DNA of 64,000 bases from Termitidicoccus mucosus (GCF_038725785.1 NZ_CP109796.1:4526001-4590000), one strand, 5' to 3'; counted from the first letter of the stretch, positions 1-8,427 are shown. Notes: generated by a model from the sequence alone, not told the origin. Made by a program: numbers and translations.

Positions 1-63
1 ATGCGCAATATATTTCCAAACAATGTGTTGTGCCATGCCTTGGATGTTTTGCGAAGCACGGCT

Positions 64-591
64 TTATTGGTCGACGGCGAGGGCGGCCAGGATGTCGTCG
101 GCTTGTTTTGAGGTGGAGCCCTTGTGGTCGGCGTAAATGATTTTGCCGCCCTTGATGAGATACGCCTGGCGCGCGGCGCGCGCCTCGCCGGGAACGCCAA
201 AGGCGGTTTTCACCTTCTTGTCGGTGTCCGCCAGCAGCGTGAACTGGAAATGGTTGTCGTCCTTGAACTTCTTCTGCGCCTCGACACTGTCGGTGCTCAC
301 GCCGATGATGGCCACGCCTTTTTCCGCGAGCACGTCGTAGGCGTCGCGCAGCGAGCAGCCCTGCGCCGTGCAGCCGGGGGTGAACGCCTTCGGGTAGAAA
401 TACACCAGCGTGTATTTATTCTTCGAATACACGTCGGCGAGGTCGAGCGTCGCGCCGGCGTCGGTCGTGGCGGAGACGGCGGGGGCGGGGTCGCCCGGTT
501 TGAGCGGTTCGGCGGCGTGCAGATTGGCGGTCATGGTGAGAAGAACAGCGGCGAAGGCGGCGGGGAAAAATACGAAGTGTGCGCGTTTCAT
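64..591 (-). CDS. Periplasmic peroxiredoxin, BCP/AhpC-TSA type
   Basis: Thiol peroxidase that reduces hydroperoxides using a peroxidatic cysteine. From the ATG at 591 the protein has 175 residues and opens with a Sec signal peptide (KR, then a hydrophobic stretch ending near residue 26 at NLHAAE), so it should act in the periplasm. The thioredoxin fold carries TPGCTAQGCS, with the peroxidatic Cys at 74 and a resolving Cys five residues later, the spacing of atypical 2-Cys BCP enzymes. An upstream in-frame ATG at 630 would add 13 residues ahead of the signal peptide and is less likely. The gene stands alone, divergent from kamA. Family and export are well supported; the reductant partner is unknown. 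Confidence 0.93.
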   Translation of the reverse strand: MKRAHFVFFPAAFAAVLLTMTANLHAAEPLKPGDPAPAVSATTDAGATLDLADVYSKNKYTLVYFYPKAFTPGCTAQGCSLRDAYDVLAEKGVAIIGVSTDSVEAQKKFKDDNHFQFTLLADTDKKVKTAFGVPGEARAARQAYLIKGGKIIYADHKGSTSKQADDILAALAVDQ

Positions 592-755
592 GGCGGCATG
601 AAAGCTAGCCCGGTCGGCGTGCCGGCGCAAGCAGGCGCGCGGCTTTTCGAAACCTACCCATTGGTTTCATATTGATAAGCGGCCTCTTATGAAAAAAATA
701 CAACCTGCATTGACACGAATAGTTAGGAGCCTAACTTTCAAGCTTCAATCAAACA

Positions 756-1952
756 ATGGCATACACAGAAGACCGAGCGGCTTGGTTTGAGGGGCAGGGG
801 CTTTGGGAGCACGTCCCGGAGTCGGACTGGCAAAACTGGGGCTGGCAGCTGAAAAACCGCATCACCACGCTCGACCAGCTCGAGCGCTACATGGTGCTCA
901 CCACCGAGGAACGGCGCGGCATCGCGTTTGCCGGGCACAAGCTCTCGCTCGCGATCACGCCTTATTTTTTCAACCTCATCAACCGCGACGACCCGAACTG
1001 CCCCATCCGCCTGCAAGTCATTCCGCGCGAGGGCGAATCGATCACGAGCGCCGAGGAAATGCTCGACTCGCTCGGCGAGGACGATCACTCGCCGGTGCCG
1101 GGCCTCGTGCACCGCTACCCGGACCGCGTGCTGTTCCTGGTGACCGACCGCTGCGCGTCGTATTGCCGCTACTGCACGCGCAGCCGCCTGGTCAGCAACG
1201 CGCAGGACTACAATTTCCACCCGGAATTCGAGCAGGGCCTGCGCTACATCGAGTCGCATCCCGAGGTGCGCGACGTGCTGCTTTCGGGCGGCGACCCGCT
1301 CCTCCTCGGCGACAAAAAAATCGAGCACGTCCTGAGCCGCCTGCGCGCGATCAAGCACGTGGAGTTCATCCGCATCGGCTCGCGCATCCCGGTGTTTCTG
1401 CCGCAGCGCATCACGCCTGAGCTGTGCGAGATTTTCAAGAAATACGGCCCCATCTGGATGAGCATCCACGTGAATCACCCGCGCGAGTGCACGGCGGAGC
1501 TGCGAGCGGCGTGCGAGCGGCTGAGTTTCGCCGGCGTGCCGCTGGGCAACCAGTCCGTGCTGCTGCGCGGCGTCAACGACGATGCCGACGTGATGAAGGC
1601 GCTCGTGCAACGCCTGCTGCGCATGCGGGTGCGCCCGTATTATCTTTACCAAATGGATCTCATCACCGGCGGCTCGCACTTCAAAGTCGATGTGCGCAAG
1701 GGCATCGAGATCATCCGCGCGCTGCGCGGCCACACGACCGGCTACGCCGTCCCGCAATACGTGATCGACGCCCCCGGCGGCGGCGGCAAGGTGCCGATAA
1801 ACCCGGACTACGTCGAGCGCATCACCGACGACGAGGTGGTGTTCCGCAACTACGAAGGCCGCGCGTTCCGTTATCCGCTCACCAGCACCCCGCTGCCGCG
1901 CGTGCGCCCGCCGCTCGCCGCCGAGGCGGAGCGTGCGCGTTTCGTGGAGTGA
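756..1952 (+). CDS. kamA: Lysine 2,3-aminomutase (radical SAM, PLP)
   Basis: Converts L-alpha-lysine to L-beta-lysine using a [4Fe-4S] cluster, S-adenosylmethionine and PLP. The 398-residue protein has the radical SAM triad CASYCRYC (Cys133, 137, 140) and the PLP-lysine motif PGGGGK (Lys345). Two acidic residues that recognise the substrate side-chain amine in lysine aminomutases appear as YLYQMD (Asp301) and VIDAPGGGG (Asp338), which argues for lysine rather than glutamate. Length fits KamA/AblA better than the shorter EF-P modifying EpmB. No clear Shine-Dalgarno sequence precedes the ATG at 756. Beta-lysine is commonly acetylated to an osmolyte by AblB; the nearby GNAT gene is short and on the other strand, so a link is only a possibility. 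Confidence 0.92.
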   Translation: MAYTEDRAAWFEGQGLWEHVPESDWQNWGWQLKNRITTLDQLERYMVLTTEERRGIAFAGHKLSLAITPYFFNLINRDDPNCPIRLQVIPREGESITSAEEMLDSLGEDDHSPVPGLVHRYPDRVLFLVTDRCASYCRYCTRSRLVSNAQDYNFHPEFEQGLRYIESHPEVRDVLLSGGDPLLLGDKKIEHVLSRLRAIKHVEFIRIGSRIPVFLPQRITPELCEIFKKYGPIWMSIHVNHPRECTAELRAACERLSFAGVPLGNQSVLLRGVNDDADVMKALVQRLLRMRVRPYYLYQMDLITGGSHFKVDVRKGIEIIRALRGHTTGYAVPQYVIDAPGGGGKVPINPDYVERITDDEVVFRNYEGRAFRYPLTSTPLPRVRPPLAAEAERARFVE

Positions 1953-2048
1953 CAGGCCGAATCGCGCGCCCTGCCACCGGACGCCGCTCCGCTCCGCCCT
2001 CGCTGGCGCACTTTGGGCAGACCTGCAACCGATGCAATGTAACCCAAT

Positions 2049-2269
2049 GGGTCACACCCGAATGGCGCTTAGATAAGAGAGGCGCTTGCGCAAGGAGCGG
2101 CGGCGTCCCGCCGCCGGACGAGGCGGAAGCCTCGCCCGTTTGCGCGCGGTTCATCGAGGCACGATGGGCACGCGTTCCGCGTGTCGGGCGGCGGGACGCC
2201 GCCCCTCCTTGCGCAAGCGTGCTTTTTGACGGCAACAGCCCTTATCTAAGCGCCATTCGGGTCACACCC
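2049..2269. repeat. Nested inverted repeat, about 220 bp
   Basis: The outer arms at 2057-2077 and 2241-2261 are perfect 21-bp inverted copies. They enclose a second pair of arms at 2083-2115 and 2187-2219 that match over 33 bp with one mismatch. The GTCACACCC sequence lies just outside or within both ends. Single-stranded, the unit would fold into one long stem around a GC-rich head. It encodes nothing recognisable and resembles a non-autonomous palindromic element. Confidence 0.8.
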
Positions 2270-2353
2270 TTTATGAATTGAAAGGACGCTTTATCAAAAA
2301 CGTGCCTTGGAGGTCGTCCCTCCATCCAAAGTCGGATTTCTATTGGTAATTGG

Positions 2354-2475
2354 TATAGTGTTTTCATTTAACAGTGGCGCGGCAGCGCCGGTAGGGCGAA
2401 GCCTCCGGCTGAGCCGCGGCTCGGCGGGGACGCCTCGCCCTACCATTTGGGCCAATGTTGAGAGAAAATACTATA
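2354..2475 (+). repeat. 122-bp dispersed palindromic element, copy 1
   Basis: The unit begins TATAGTG and ends ACTATA, with an imperfect GC-rich palindrome inside (about 2390-2445, starting GGTAGGGCGA and ending CGCCCTACC). The reverse complement of 8533-8654 is nearly identical over the same 122 bp, so this is a discrete repeated unit with defined ends. It sits in a spacer between genes. Confidence 0.88.
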
Positions 2476-2548
2476 TGACATTGCATCGGCAAAACTAAGT
2501 GCATTTCGAGCCGGAATAATCCGGCCACGACATTATCCGATGCCCCGG

Positions 2549-3007
2549 TCAGGGATTTTTCTCTTTTCGTAAGTATATCAAAGTAACCTGAGGCGACAAA
2601 GCACGCGCCTCGGTGCGGCGATAACCGAGCGACTCATATAGACTGATGTTTGCGGCGCTTTTTGAGCCGGTGAAGAGTTCGTAACAACAGGATGACGGGA
2701 AAACGGATTCGCAGGCTTTCAGCAGCGCGCTCCCGATGCCACGCCTTTGATGCTTCGGGCTCACGCTGAGGCGTCCAATCTCGCAAATATCATTATTCAG
2801 GGAGACGCGGACTGAACCCACAAGGGCGCCATCGACCTCGGCTTTCAGAATGACACCCCGCTTCGATGCACTCGTGATGCCATCGAGCGTCTCTTTTAGC
2901 GGCGGGATCGAATAATCGTCATAGATTTTGGCTTCCGCCTGATAGGCTTCCTTCTGGATTTCGAGAATTGCCGGCAAATCCGCCGGGGTTGCCGCGCTGA
3001 TCTTCAT
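2549..3007 (-). CDS. GNAT-family N-acetyltransferase
   Basis: Acetyl-CoA dependent N-acetyltransferase of unknown substrate, 152 residues from the ATG at 3007 (MKISAATPADLP). The start fits the family, whose first strand begins with a similar I-R/S-A-T-P-x-D pattern; the longer frame to 3139 has a non-homologous leader. The acetyl-CoA loop is visible as the RRGIGSALL segment in the middle of the protein, followed by the family's C-terminal strand YESLGYRRTE. The product is presumably cytosolic. It is convergent with kamA and divergent from the ArsR gene. A role in acetylating beta-lysine is conceivable but unsupported. Confidence 0.88.
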   Translation of the reverse strand: MKISAATPADLPAILEIQKEAYQAEAKIYDDYSIPPLKETLDGITSASKRGVILKAEVDGALVGSVRVSLNNDICEIGRLSVSPKHQRRGIGSALLKACESVFPSSCCYELFTGSKSAANISLYESLGYRRTEARALSPQVTLIYLRKEKNP

Positions 3008-3188
3008 GTTTTTCCAAATGATAAAGCCGGGCCGTGCGCGGGCAAGGGTGTTTGTATTTCCGGGACCAGCGGGTTTCGCCCCACGGAAAACCTTCCCGCG
3101 CCCTGCGCCCTGCCGGAAAACCTCCGCGAGTTCTCGCATCTCCTGTTTTCCGGGCTTTGCAGATGAAACAGGAATATTTATCTTGAAG

Positions 3189-3210
3189 AATATTCTTTTA
3201 TGAGAATATT
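3189..3210. promoter_or_regulatory. Dyad operator candidate upstream of the arsR-type gene
   Basis: AATATTCT and AGAATATT form a perfect 8-bp inverted repeat separated by six bases, ending 6 bases before the GTG start at 3217. ArsR-family repressors commonly bind AT-rich dyads of this kind overlapping their own promoter, so autoregulation is a reasonable inference. Part of a further AATATT half-site lies just upstream (about 3174). Confidence 0.6.
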
Positions 3211-3216
3211 AAGGCC

Positions 3217-3675
3217 GTGCAATTGTCCCGGATTTACGAATGTCTTTGCGAACGGACGCGGCTTCGCATCGTCAACCTGCTCATGGACGGGCCGTTGTGC
3301 GTCCGACATTTGCAGGAGGCGCTGGGCGAGCCGCAGGTGAAAGTCACGAAGCACCTGGCTTACCTGAAGGCGCGCGGGCTGGTTTCGGCGCGGCAGGAGG
3401 CGAACTGGCGGGTGCAGGCGATCACGGACACGCCTTCGCCCGCGCTCGCGGAACACCTGGATTGCCTGCGGCGTTGCGCGCGGGAGGACGAGGAGCTGCG
3501 GCGCGATCTGGCGCGGCTGCGCGAGTTGCGCCCGCAAATCGAGGTGGGAGGACCGGCGGCCTGCCGCCGGGACGGACGGGGGCGGGTTGCGCGCAAAAAG
3601 AAGGTCGAAACGCACGCGGACGTGGCGGTGGCGGCGATTCCCGACACGGTGGTCAATCTGTATTCGCTGCCATGA
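3217..3675 (+). CDS. ArsR/SmtB-type winged-helix regulator
   Basis: DNA-binding repressor of 152 residues starting at a GTG codon. Residues 1-75 form an ArsR winged helix: LCERTRLRIVNLLMDGPLCVRHLQEAL, recognition helix VKVTKHLAYLKARGLV, then the wing. There is no obvious CxC metal-binding motif in the recognition region, so it may sense a non-metal signal. The C-terminal half is a charged helix plus a basic linker (ARKKK). Its TGA overlaps the ATG of the downstream peptidase gene (ATGA at 3672), so the two are cotranslated and the regulator probably controls that operon through the dyad at 3189-3210. Confidence 0.85.
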   Translation: MQLSRIYECLCERTRLRIVNLLMDGPLCVRHLQEALGEPQVKVTKHLAYLKARGLVSARQEANWRVQAITDTPSPALAEHLDCLRRCAREDEELRRDLARLRELRPQIEVGGPAACRRDGRGRVARKKKVETHADVAVAAIPDTVVNLYSLP

Positions 3676-4430
3676 GTGACGTGCTCGAACCGGAGGCATG
3701 GCTGGCGCGTTTCGCGCGGGACGCGGACGCGGCGGGTTTTCGCGTCGCGGAATTCGGCCGGGTGGGCGGCGCGCCGTTGCTGGCGGCGGAACGGCGGCCC
3801 GCGAAGCCGTTGATGCATATTTATCTTTCGGCGGGCATCCACGGCGACGAGCCTGCGGGGACGCTGGCGCTCGGCGCGCTGATGGAACGGCGCTGGTTTG
3901 ACGGCGCGATCGCGTGGCATGTGCTGCCGCTGCTCAACCCGTCCGGCATGGCGGCGGGCACCCGCGAGTCGCGGGAGGGCATCGACCTGAACCGCGATTA
4001 TCTGGCGGCGGCCGATCCCGGCACGCGCGCGCACCGGGCCTGGTTGCGGGCGGAGGGCTGGCGTTACGACCTCACGCTGGCGTTGCACGAGGATTGGGAA
4101 TCGCGCGGGTTTTATCTTTACGAGCTGGGCGACAATGCCGGGCGGTGCTTCGGACCGGAAATCGTGCGCGATGTGGAGGCGGTCATCGCCATCGACCGGG
4201 CGGCGCAAATCGACGGCTATCCGGCGTCGGATGGACAAGTTTTCCCGCCGGAGGACAATCCTGAGATCCGCGATCGCTGGCCGGAGCAGTTGTATTTGCG
4301 CGAGCATCACACGCGGCTTGCGCTCACGCTGGAGACGCCGTCGGCGTTTCCTCTGGCGGAGCGCATCGCCGCGCACATACGGGCGGTGGACGCGGTGATG
4401 AGGCTGGCGAGGGAATCGCAGGGCGCGTGA
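3672..4430 (+). CDS. M14-family zinc peptidase, aspartoacylase/succinylglutamate desuccinylase-like
   Basis: Predicted cytosolic zinc hydrolase of 252 residues that removes an acyl group or terminal residue from an amino acid substrate. Visible motifs are GIHGDE (zinc ligands His57 and Glu60), IDLNRDY (residues 104-110, substrate carboxylate Arg), LHED (third zinc ligand His139) and TLETPS near residue 219, holding the likely catalytic Glu. It overlaps the upstream regulator by four bases and has no signal peptide. The exact substrate cannot be told from the sequence; succinylglutamate, N-acetylaspartate and a murein peptide are all possible. Confidence 0.83.
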   Translation: MSDVLEPEAWLARFARDADAAGFRVAEFGRVGGAPLLAAERRPAKPLMHIYLSAGIHGDEPAGTLALGALMERRWFDGAIAWHVLPLLNPSGMAAGTRESREGIDLNRDYLAAADPGTRAHRAWLRAEGWRYDLTLALHEDWESRGFYLYELGDNAGRCFGPEIVRDVEAVIAIDRAAQIDGYPASDGQVFPPEDNPEIRDRWPEQLYLREHHTRLALTLETPSAFPLAERIAAHIRAVDAVMRLARESQGA

Positions 4431-4443
4431 GAGGAGGTCCTTG

Positions 4444-4461
4444 ATTATTGGCGCTTTTGCC
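4444..4461. promoter_or_regulatory. Short hairpin between peptidase gene and queC
   Basis: ATTGGC and GCCAAT flank a six-base loop (GCTTTT), giving a compact perfect stem 13 bases after the peptidase stop codon. There is no following T-tract, so it is a weak terminator candidate. It does not match the preQ1 riboswitch folds sometimes found before queuosine genes. Confidence 0.35.
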
Positions 4462-4572
4462 AATCGGAGGACTTCTCAGCGCATGGCATTTTATGAATCC
4501 CCGGGCAGACGCCGTCCGTAGCGGGCGGAACTTTTCTTTGCGCTTTTGGCGCGACGGGATATCGCGGACGGG

Positions 4573-5253
4573 ATGAAAGTGATTGTTCTCTGTTCCGGCG
4601 GGATGGACTCGGTCGTGGCGCTGCATTGGGCGCGACGCGAGCACGAGGTCGCGGCGGCGGTGAGCTTCGACTACGGCGCGAAGCACAACGCCCGCGAGCT
4701 GCCCATGGCGGCGGAGCAGGCGGCGCTCATCGGCGCACGGCACGTGGTCATCCCGCTGCGGTTCATGGACGAGCTGTTCGAGTCGGCCCTGCTGTCGTCC
4801 GGCGGCGAGATTCCCGAGGGACATTACGAGGCGGAGAACATGAAACAAACCGTCGTGCCCTTTCGCAACGCCATCATGCTGTCGGTCGCCACCGGACTGG
4901 CCGAGAGCACGGGCGCGGAGGGGTTGGTCATCGCGGCGCACGGCGGCGACCATGCGATTTATCCGGATTGCCGCGAAGATTTTATGCAGGCGATGGGCGA
5001 TGCGATGCGGCTGGGCACCTACGCGGGGGTGCGGCTGCTGCGTCCGTTCATCGCGATGAAAAAGGACCGGATCGCCGCCGAGGGCGCGCGGCTGGGCGTG
5101 GATTTTGCGCGCACCTGGTCGTGCTACAAGGGTGGCGCGGTGCAGTGCGGGCGCTGCGGCACGTGCGTCGAGCGGCGCGAGGCGTTCATCGGGGCGGGCT
5201 TGCCCGACCCGACGGTGTATCTGGACAACGGTCCGCTGCCGGCGAAGCCGTGA
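4573..5253 (+). CDS. queC: 7-cyano-7-deazaguanine synthase QueC
   Basis: ATP-dependent enzyme converting 7-carboxy-7-deazaguanine to preQ0 in queuosine tRNA modification. The protein begins MKVIVLCSGGMDS, with the PP-loop SGGMDS binding ATP, and ends with the zinc site: Cys of SCYKGG followed by CGRCGTC. Length of 226 residues is normal. The ATG at 4573 places the PP-loop at residue 7, as in homologues; an upstream TTG at 4546 is less likely. A second gene of the pathway, queD, lies 36 kb away at 40837. The gene precedes the zinc-ribbon protein by about 160 bases. Confidence 0.95.
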   Translation: MKVIVLCSGGMDSVVALHWARREHEVAAAVSFDYGAKHNARELPMAAEQAALIGARHVVIPLRFMDELFESALLSSGGEIPEGHYEAENMKQTVVPFRNAIMLSVATGLAESTGAEGLVIAAHGGDHAIYPDCREDFMQAMGDAMRLGTYAGVRLLRPFIAMKKDRIAAEGARLGVDFARTWSCYKGGAVQCGRCGTCVERREAFIGAGLPDPTVYLDNGPLPAKP

Positions 5254-5269
5254 GCATTCCCGCCCCGCC

Positions 5270-5361
5270 TTCCTGTCTTTCTTTCCTCTTTCTTCTTTCT
5301 CTTTCCTCTTTCTCCCCGTTTGTCCCTGACGAAAGAGAACGATAAAGAGGAAAGAAGAAAG
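5270..5361. repeat. Polypyrimidine/polypurine inverted repeat
   Basis: A tract of C and T only (CTTTCTTCTTTC repeats, about 5274-5314) is followed by an A/G tract (5344-5361) that is its approximate reverse complement. The pair can fold into a hairpin or form triplex-type DNA. It occupies the queC to zinc-ribbon spacer and may act as a terminator or be another dispersed element. Confidence 0.6.
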
Positions 5362-5410
5362 ATTCCGGCAGGGGCATGGCTTTGGGCCGCGCGCGCCGCG
5401 CCGGCGAAAG

Positions 5411-6157
5411 ATGAGTGTTGAGCCGCGCGCGCCGTGCGGTCAAAACACACCGCGAATGCGTCACCCTGCCATCGAAAAAATTCTCATCCTTCAGGATCGC
5501 GACGGCAACCGGCGCGGCCTCGAGATCCAGCTCGCAACCATCCCCGGCGAGATCGCCGCGGTGGAGCAAAAGATCGCCGCCGAGAAAAACGCCATCGAGG
5601 CGGCGCGCGGCACGCTCAGGGAACTGGAGACAAAACGCAAACTCCTCGAAGCCGAGATCGGCAGCGTCGGGGAGCAGCTTTCCCGCTACAAGACGCAGCA
5701 GAATGCCGTCCGCAAAAACGACGAATACCAGGCGCTCGGCCAGCAAATCGCCACCACCGAGGCCGCCATCGACGGCCTCGAGGAAAAGGAACTCGAAATC
5801 ATGTTTGCCATCGACGAGGCGAAAAAAAAATTCGCCGAGGCCGAGGCCGCCCTGAAAGCCAACATCTCCGGACACGAGACGCGCATCGCCACGCTGCGCG
5901 AGCGCGAGACGAACCTCTCCGCCGAGCTTGCCGGCGTGAAGGAGCAGATCGCCGACGCCCGCGCCGAGGTGGATGTCCCGGCGTTGCGCGTGTATGACCG
6001 CGTGGCGGAGCGCACCTGGCCGGCCTGCTCGCCGATTCGCGGCGGCATTTGCAGCGGTTGCCACCTGCGCATTTCCGGCGAGGTGGAGTCCGATGTGCGC
6101 AAGGGCGACAAACTCGTCACCTGCGACCAATGCGGCCGCATCGTATGGTGGGAGTGA
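5411..6157 (+). CDS. Coiled-coil protein with C4-type zinc ribbon
   Basis: Cytosolic protein of 248 residues belonging to the family with a long N-terminal helical hairpin and a C-terminal C4 zinc ribbon. Residues about 20-190 are a strong antiparallel coiled coil rich in A, E, K, Q and R; the tail has CSGCH and CDQCGR, four cysteines expected to bind zinc. Homologues in chlamydiae (CdsZ) organise secretion substrates, but in free-living bacteria the role is not settled. An alternative ATG at 5456 (MRHPAIEK) lies nearer the conserved start of the family; the first 15 residues from 5411 look non-conserved, so the start is uncertain. Confidence 0.85.
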   Translation: MSVEPRAPCGQNTPRMRHPAIEKILILQDRDGNRRGLEIQLATIPGEIAAVEQKIAAEKNAIEAARGTLRELETKRKLLEAEIGSVGEQLSRYKTQQNAVRKNDEYQALGQQIATTEAAIDGLEEKELEIMFAIDEAKKKFAEAEAALKANISGHETRIATLRERETNLSAELAGVKEQIADARAEVDVPALRVYDRVAERTWPACSPIRGGICSGCHLRISGEVESDVRKGDKLVTCDQCGRIVWWE

Positions 6158-6167
6158 TCCCTCAAAA

Positions 6168-6365
6168 ATCGTTCTCGTTCTCTTATACCATTTCCGAGCC
6201 ATTTTTACCCTTATCAAGGTAGGGCGAGGCGTCCCCGCCGAGCCGTTGACAACCTGCGGCTCGGCGGGGACGCCTCGCCCTACCCAAAAGGGGGATTTTC
6301 ATTGGGAATTGGTATTACTCGTTCTCGAAACGTCTCGGATTTCAGAAAAGAAAACGAGAACGATT
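6168..6365. repeat. Composite nested hairpin element
   Basis: A core of two perfect 28-bp inverted arms (6218-6245 and 6257-6284, starting GGTAGGGCGAGGCG) with an 11-base loop sits inside TATACC/GGTATTA borders. All of that lies inside outer arms related to ATCGTTCTCGTTCTC (6169-6183) and GAGAACGATT (6356-6365). The core belongs to the same sequence class as the 122-bp elements at 2354 and 8533. The outer arms belong to the class at 40650-40743. It looks like one mobile hairpin inserted in another. Confidence 0.82.
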
Positions 6366-6376
6366 GGAAAACCGGA

Positions 6377-6973
6377 TCACGGATACAGCCATTGCTCGCG
6401 CCACGCGCCGTCTTCGCCGCGTTGGAAGATGAAGCGCTGGTGATGGCGAAAGGGTTTCTGCCACCAGAATTCGATTGATTCCGGCTTTACGCGAAAGCCC
6501 GACCAGAACGGCGGGCGCGGCACGGCGCCGACCGGATATTTCAGCATCATCGCGGCCACGGCTTTTTCCAGCTCCCAGTAGCCCGCCATCGGCCGCGATT
6601 GCTTCGAGGCCCACGCGCCGAGCTGGCTGAGGCGCGCCCGGGTGGCAAAATACGCATCGGCCTCCTCGTCGGTCACCGGCTCGACATCGCCCTCGATGCG
6701 CACCTGGCGCTCGATGGCATGCCAGTGGAAGCAAAGCGCGGCCCGCGGCCGGGCGCGCAGATGGGCTGCCTTCGGGCTGCCCAGATTGGTGTAAAAAACA
6801 AAGCCGCGCGCATCGACCGCCTTGAGCAACACGATGCGCACGGCCGGACGGCCCGCATCGTCCACCGTGGCGACGGACATGGCGGTGGGATCGCCGACCT
6901 TGGAGCGGACGGCGTCGGCCATCCAGTCGTTGAAAAGCGCGATGGGATCGCGGCTGCTGGGTTCGTTGCTCAT
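6377..6973 (-). CDS. pdxH: Pyridoxamine 5'-phosphate oxidase
   Basis: FMN-dependent oxidase producing pyridoxal 5'-phosphate from pyridoxine or pyridoxamine phosphate in the cytosol. From the ATG at 6973 it has 198 residues, close to the family norm. Recognisable segments are [18 protein letters not shown] (FMN/PLP binding), [17 protein letters not shown], and the C-terminal [15 protein letters not shown] with the RHHQRFIF and REQWLYP end typical of PdxH. A longer frame from 7096 adds an unrelated leader. PLP is needed by the kamA product nearby, though no operon links them. Divergent from the LacI regulator. Confidence 0.95.
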   Translation of the reverse strand: MSNEPSSRDPIALFNDWMADAVRSKVGDPTAMSVATVDDAGRPAVRIVLLKAVDARGFVFYTNLGSPKAAHLRARPRAALCFHWHAIERQVRIEGDVEPVTDEEADAYFATRARLSQLGAWASKQSRPMAGYWELEKAVAAMMLKYPVGAVPRPPFWSGFRVKPESIEFWWQKPFRHHQRFIFQRGEDGAWREQWLYP

Positions 6974-7270
6974 GGTGTTGACGGAAATTTCGCGTGGAAA
7001 ATGAAGATCGGACAACAAAGCCGCAAACGCAGTGCAGGTCGAGGTTAACATGCGCCGCCCCACCTGCGCAAAACGGGGACCGCACCCGGATCGCATCCGA
7101 GTTTTGCCGGAGGGTTTGCGCTGTGGCGCATTGGTCCGGGCCGCATGGCGGAGGGCATTCGCCGGTATTGCCCGCGGACTGTTTCCATGACCGGGCGGGC
7201 GATGCCAAAGTCGGCTTGCCCATCCGGGTCGGGATGCATTTGTTGAAACCGCGCTTTTTGCGCGCTCTTC

Positions 7271-8299
7271 ATGCCCCGGCCAACATTACAACAAATCGCG
7301 AACATCATCGGCGTGACCCGGGCCACGGTGTCGCTTGCGCTCCGCTCGCACCCCAGCATTCCAAAATCGACGCGGGAAAAGATTGTCGCATGCGCGGAAA
7401 AGATAGGCTACCGCCCGAACCCGCTTATATCCGCCCTGATGGTCGATTTGAGGAGCAGGAGCGCCTCCCGGCGTTGGTGCTCGCTTGCCTATGTCACACC
7501 GTTTCCGACGGCGACGATGGATATCCTTCCCGCGGCCCGGCGCTATTTCGAAGGCGCGAAAAAACGCGCCGGGGATCTCGGCTATGATCTTGTCTATTTT
7601 CATTATGGCGAAGGGGCGCTGACGGACGCGCGAATGGGAAAGATATTATATGCCAGAAACATATCCGGAGTGCTCCTGTCGCCCGGTCCGAAGGCGAATT
7701 ATTCCATAACGCTTCCCTGGCAGCATATTTGCACGGCGACCCTGGGATACACACTCCAGACGCCGATGTTGAACCGGAGTGTGAACCACCAATTTCACAC
7801 CATCACGATGGCGATCAGGAAGGCGCGCCACTATGGATACAAGAAGCTCGGGCTCCTGTTGAACGACGAGGATGATGAAAAGACGGAGCATTTGCTGATG
7901 GCGGGTTTTCTCGCCTATCAAGCCACGCTGGCGCCGGCGTCGCGCGTTCCCATACTCTACCGGGATTCCATTTCCAATACCGAGCTGAAAAGATGGCTTT
8001 CGAAATATAAACCGGACGCGCTCCTGGTGCTCAGGCCCTCGTGGGTGGAGCGGATTAAATCCGCGGGAATAAAGGTTCCCGGTGACATCGCACTGGCTCT
8101 TCTCGACCGTTCCGATGTGCATGGCGATGTCGCCGGAGTGGATCAGCGCCCCGATCTCGTGGGGGCCGCGGGAATCGACCTCGTCACGCAGGATCTGATT
8201 ACGAGCAACTACGGCCTGCCTGCGGCGCCGAAGACAGTGCTCACCGAGGGGATATGGGTTGACGGCGCCACCCTGCCTCCCATCCACCAGGGCGACTAG
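7271..8299 (+). CDS. LacI-family transcriptional regulator
   Basis: DNA-binding regulator of 342 residues. Residues 3-50 are a LacI helix-turn-helix ([34 protein letters not shown]) followed by the hinge helix region (NPLISALM). The rest is a periplasmic-binding-protein-like effector domain with a recognisable C-terminal segment ([30 protein letters not shown]). Several glycan genes start 3-12 kb downstream on the other strand, and this is the only LacI-type regulator visible in the window. It is therefore a candidate, not proven, for binding the dyads at 17761, 19116 and 32321. The effector is probably a sugar. Confidence 0.9.
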   Translation: MPRPTLQQIANIIGVTRATVSLALRSHPSIPKSTREKIVACAEKIGYRPNPLISALMVDLRSRSASRRWCSLAYVTPFPTATMDILPAARRYFEGAKKRAGDLGYDLVYFHYGEGALTDARMGKILYARNISGVLLSPGPKANYSITLPWQHICTATLGYTLQTPMLNRSVNHQFHTITMAIRKARHYGYKKLGLLLNDEDDEKTEHLLMAGFLAYQATLAPASRVPILYRDSISNTELKRWLSKYKPDALLVLRPSWVERIKSAGIKVPGDIALALLDRSDVHGDVAGVDQRPDLVGAAGIDLVTQDLITSNYGLPAAPKTVLTEGIWVDGATLPPIHQGD

Positions 8300-8355
8300 G
8301 GCCTGTCCTGCTCACGGCTCATGCCGTTGGCGGACAGAAAAGGGGAACCATTGTT

Positions 8356-8427
8356 TTGAACAGAAGAAAATGAAGGGAACCAAGAGGACTATAATATGGA
8401 ACGCATCCTTTGTTTTCTTCTGTTCAA
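8356..8427. repeat. Inverted repeat with 15-bp perfect arms
   Basis: TTGAACAGAAGAAAA at 8356-8370 is the exact reverse complement of 8413-8427, and the match continues with mismatches for about six more bases. The loop is about 42 bases. Sitting just after the LacI gene and followed by AATAAAAA, it could terminate transcription. It also resembles the GAAGG-rich intergenic hairpins around 43-48 kb. Confidence 0.7.

Larger units (their letters stand above)
1953..2548. other. Gene-free spacer with two palindromic elements
   Basis: The 596 bases between kamA and the GNAT gene hold no convincing coding sequence. Open frames here are fragmentary and run through inverted repeats. The spacer is largely made of a nested hairpin (about 2049-2269) and a 122-bp dispersed palindrome (2354-2475), listed separately. 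Confidence 0.7.

Noticed and set aside
4431-4572. preQ1 riboswitch upstream of queC
   Set aside because: No A-rich tail pairing with a C/G-rich stem-loop as in preQ1-I, and no fit to the other classes. Only a short unrelated hairpin is present.
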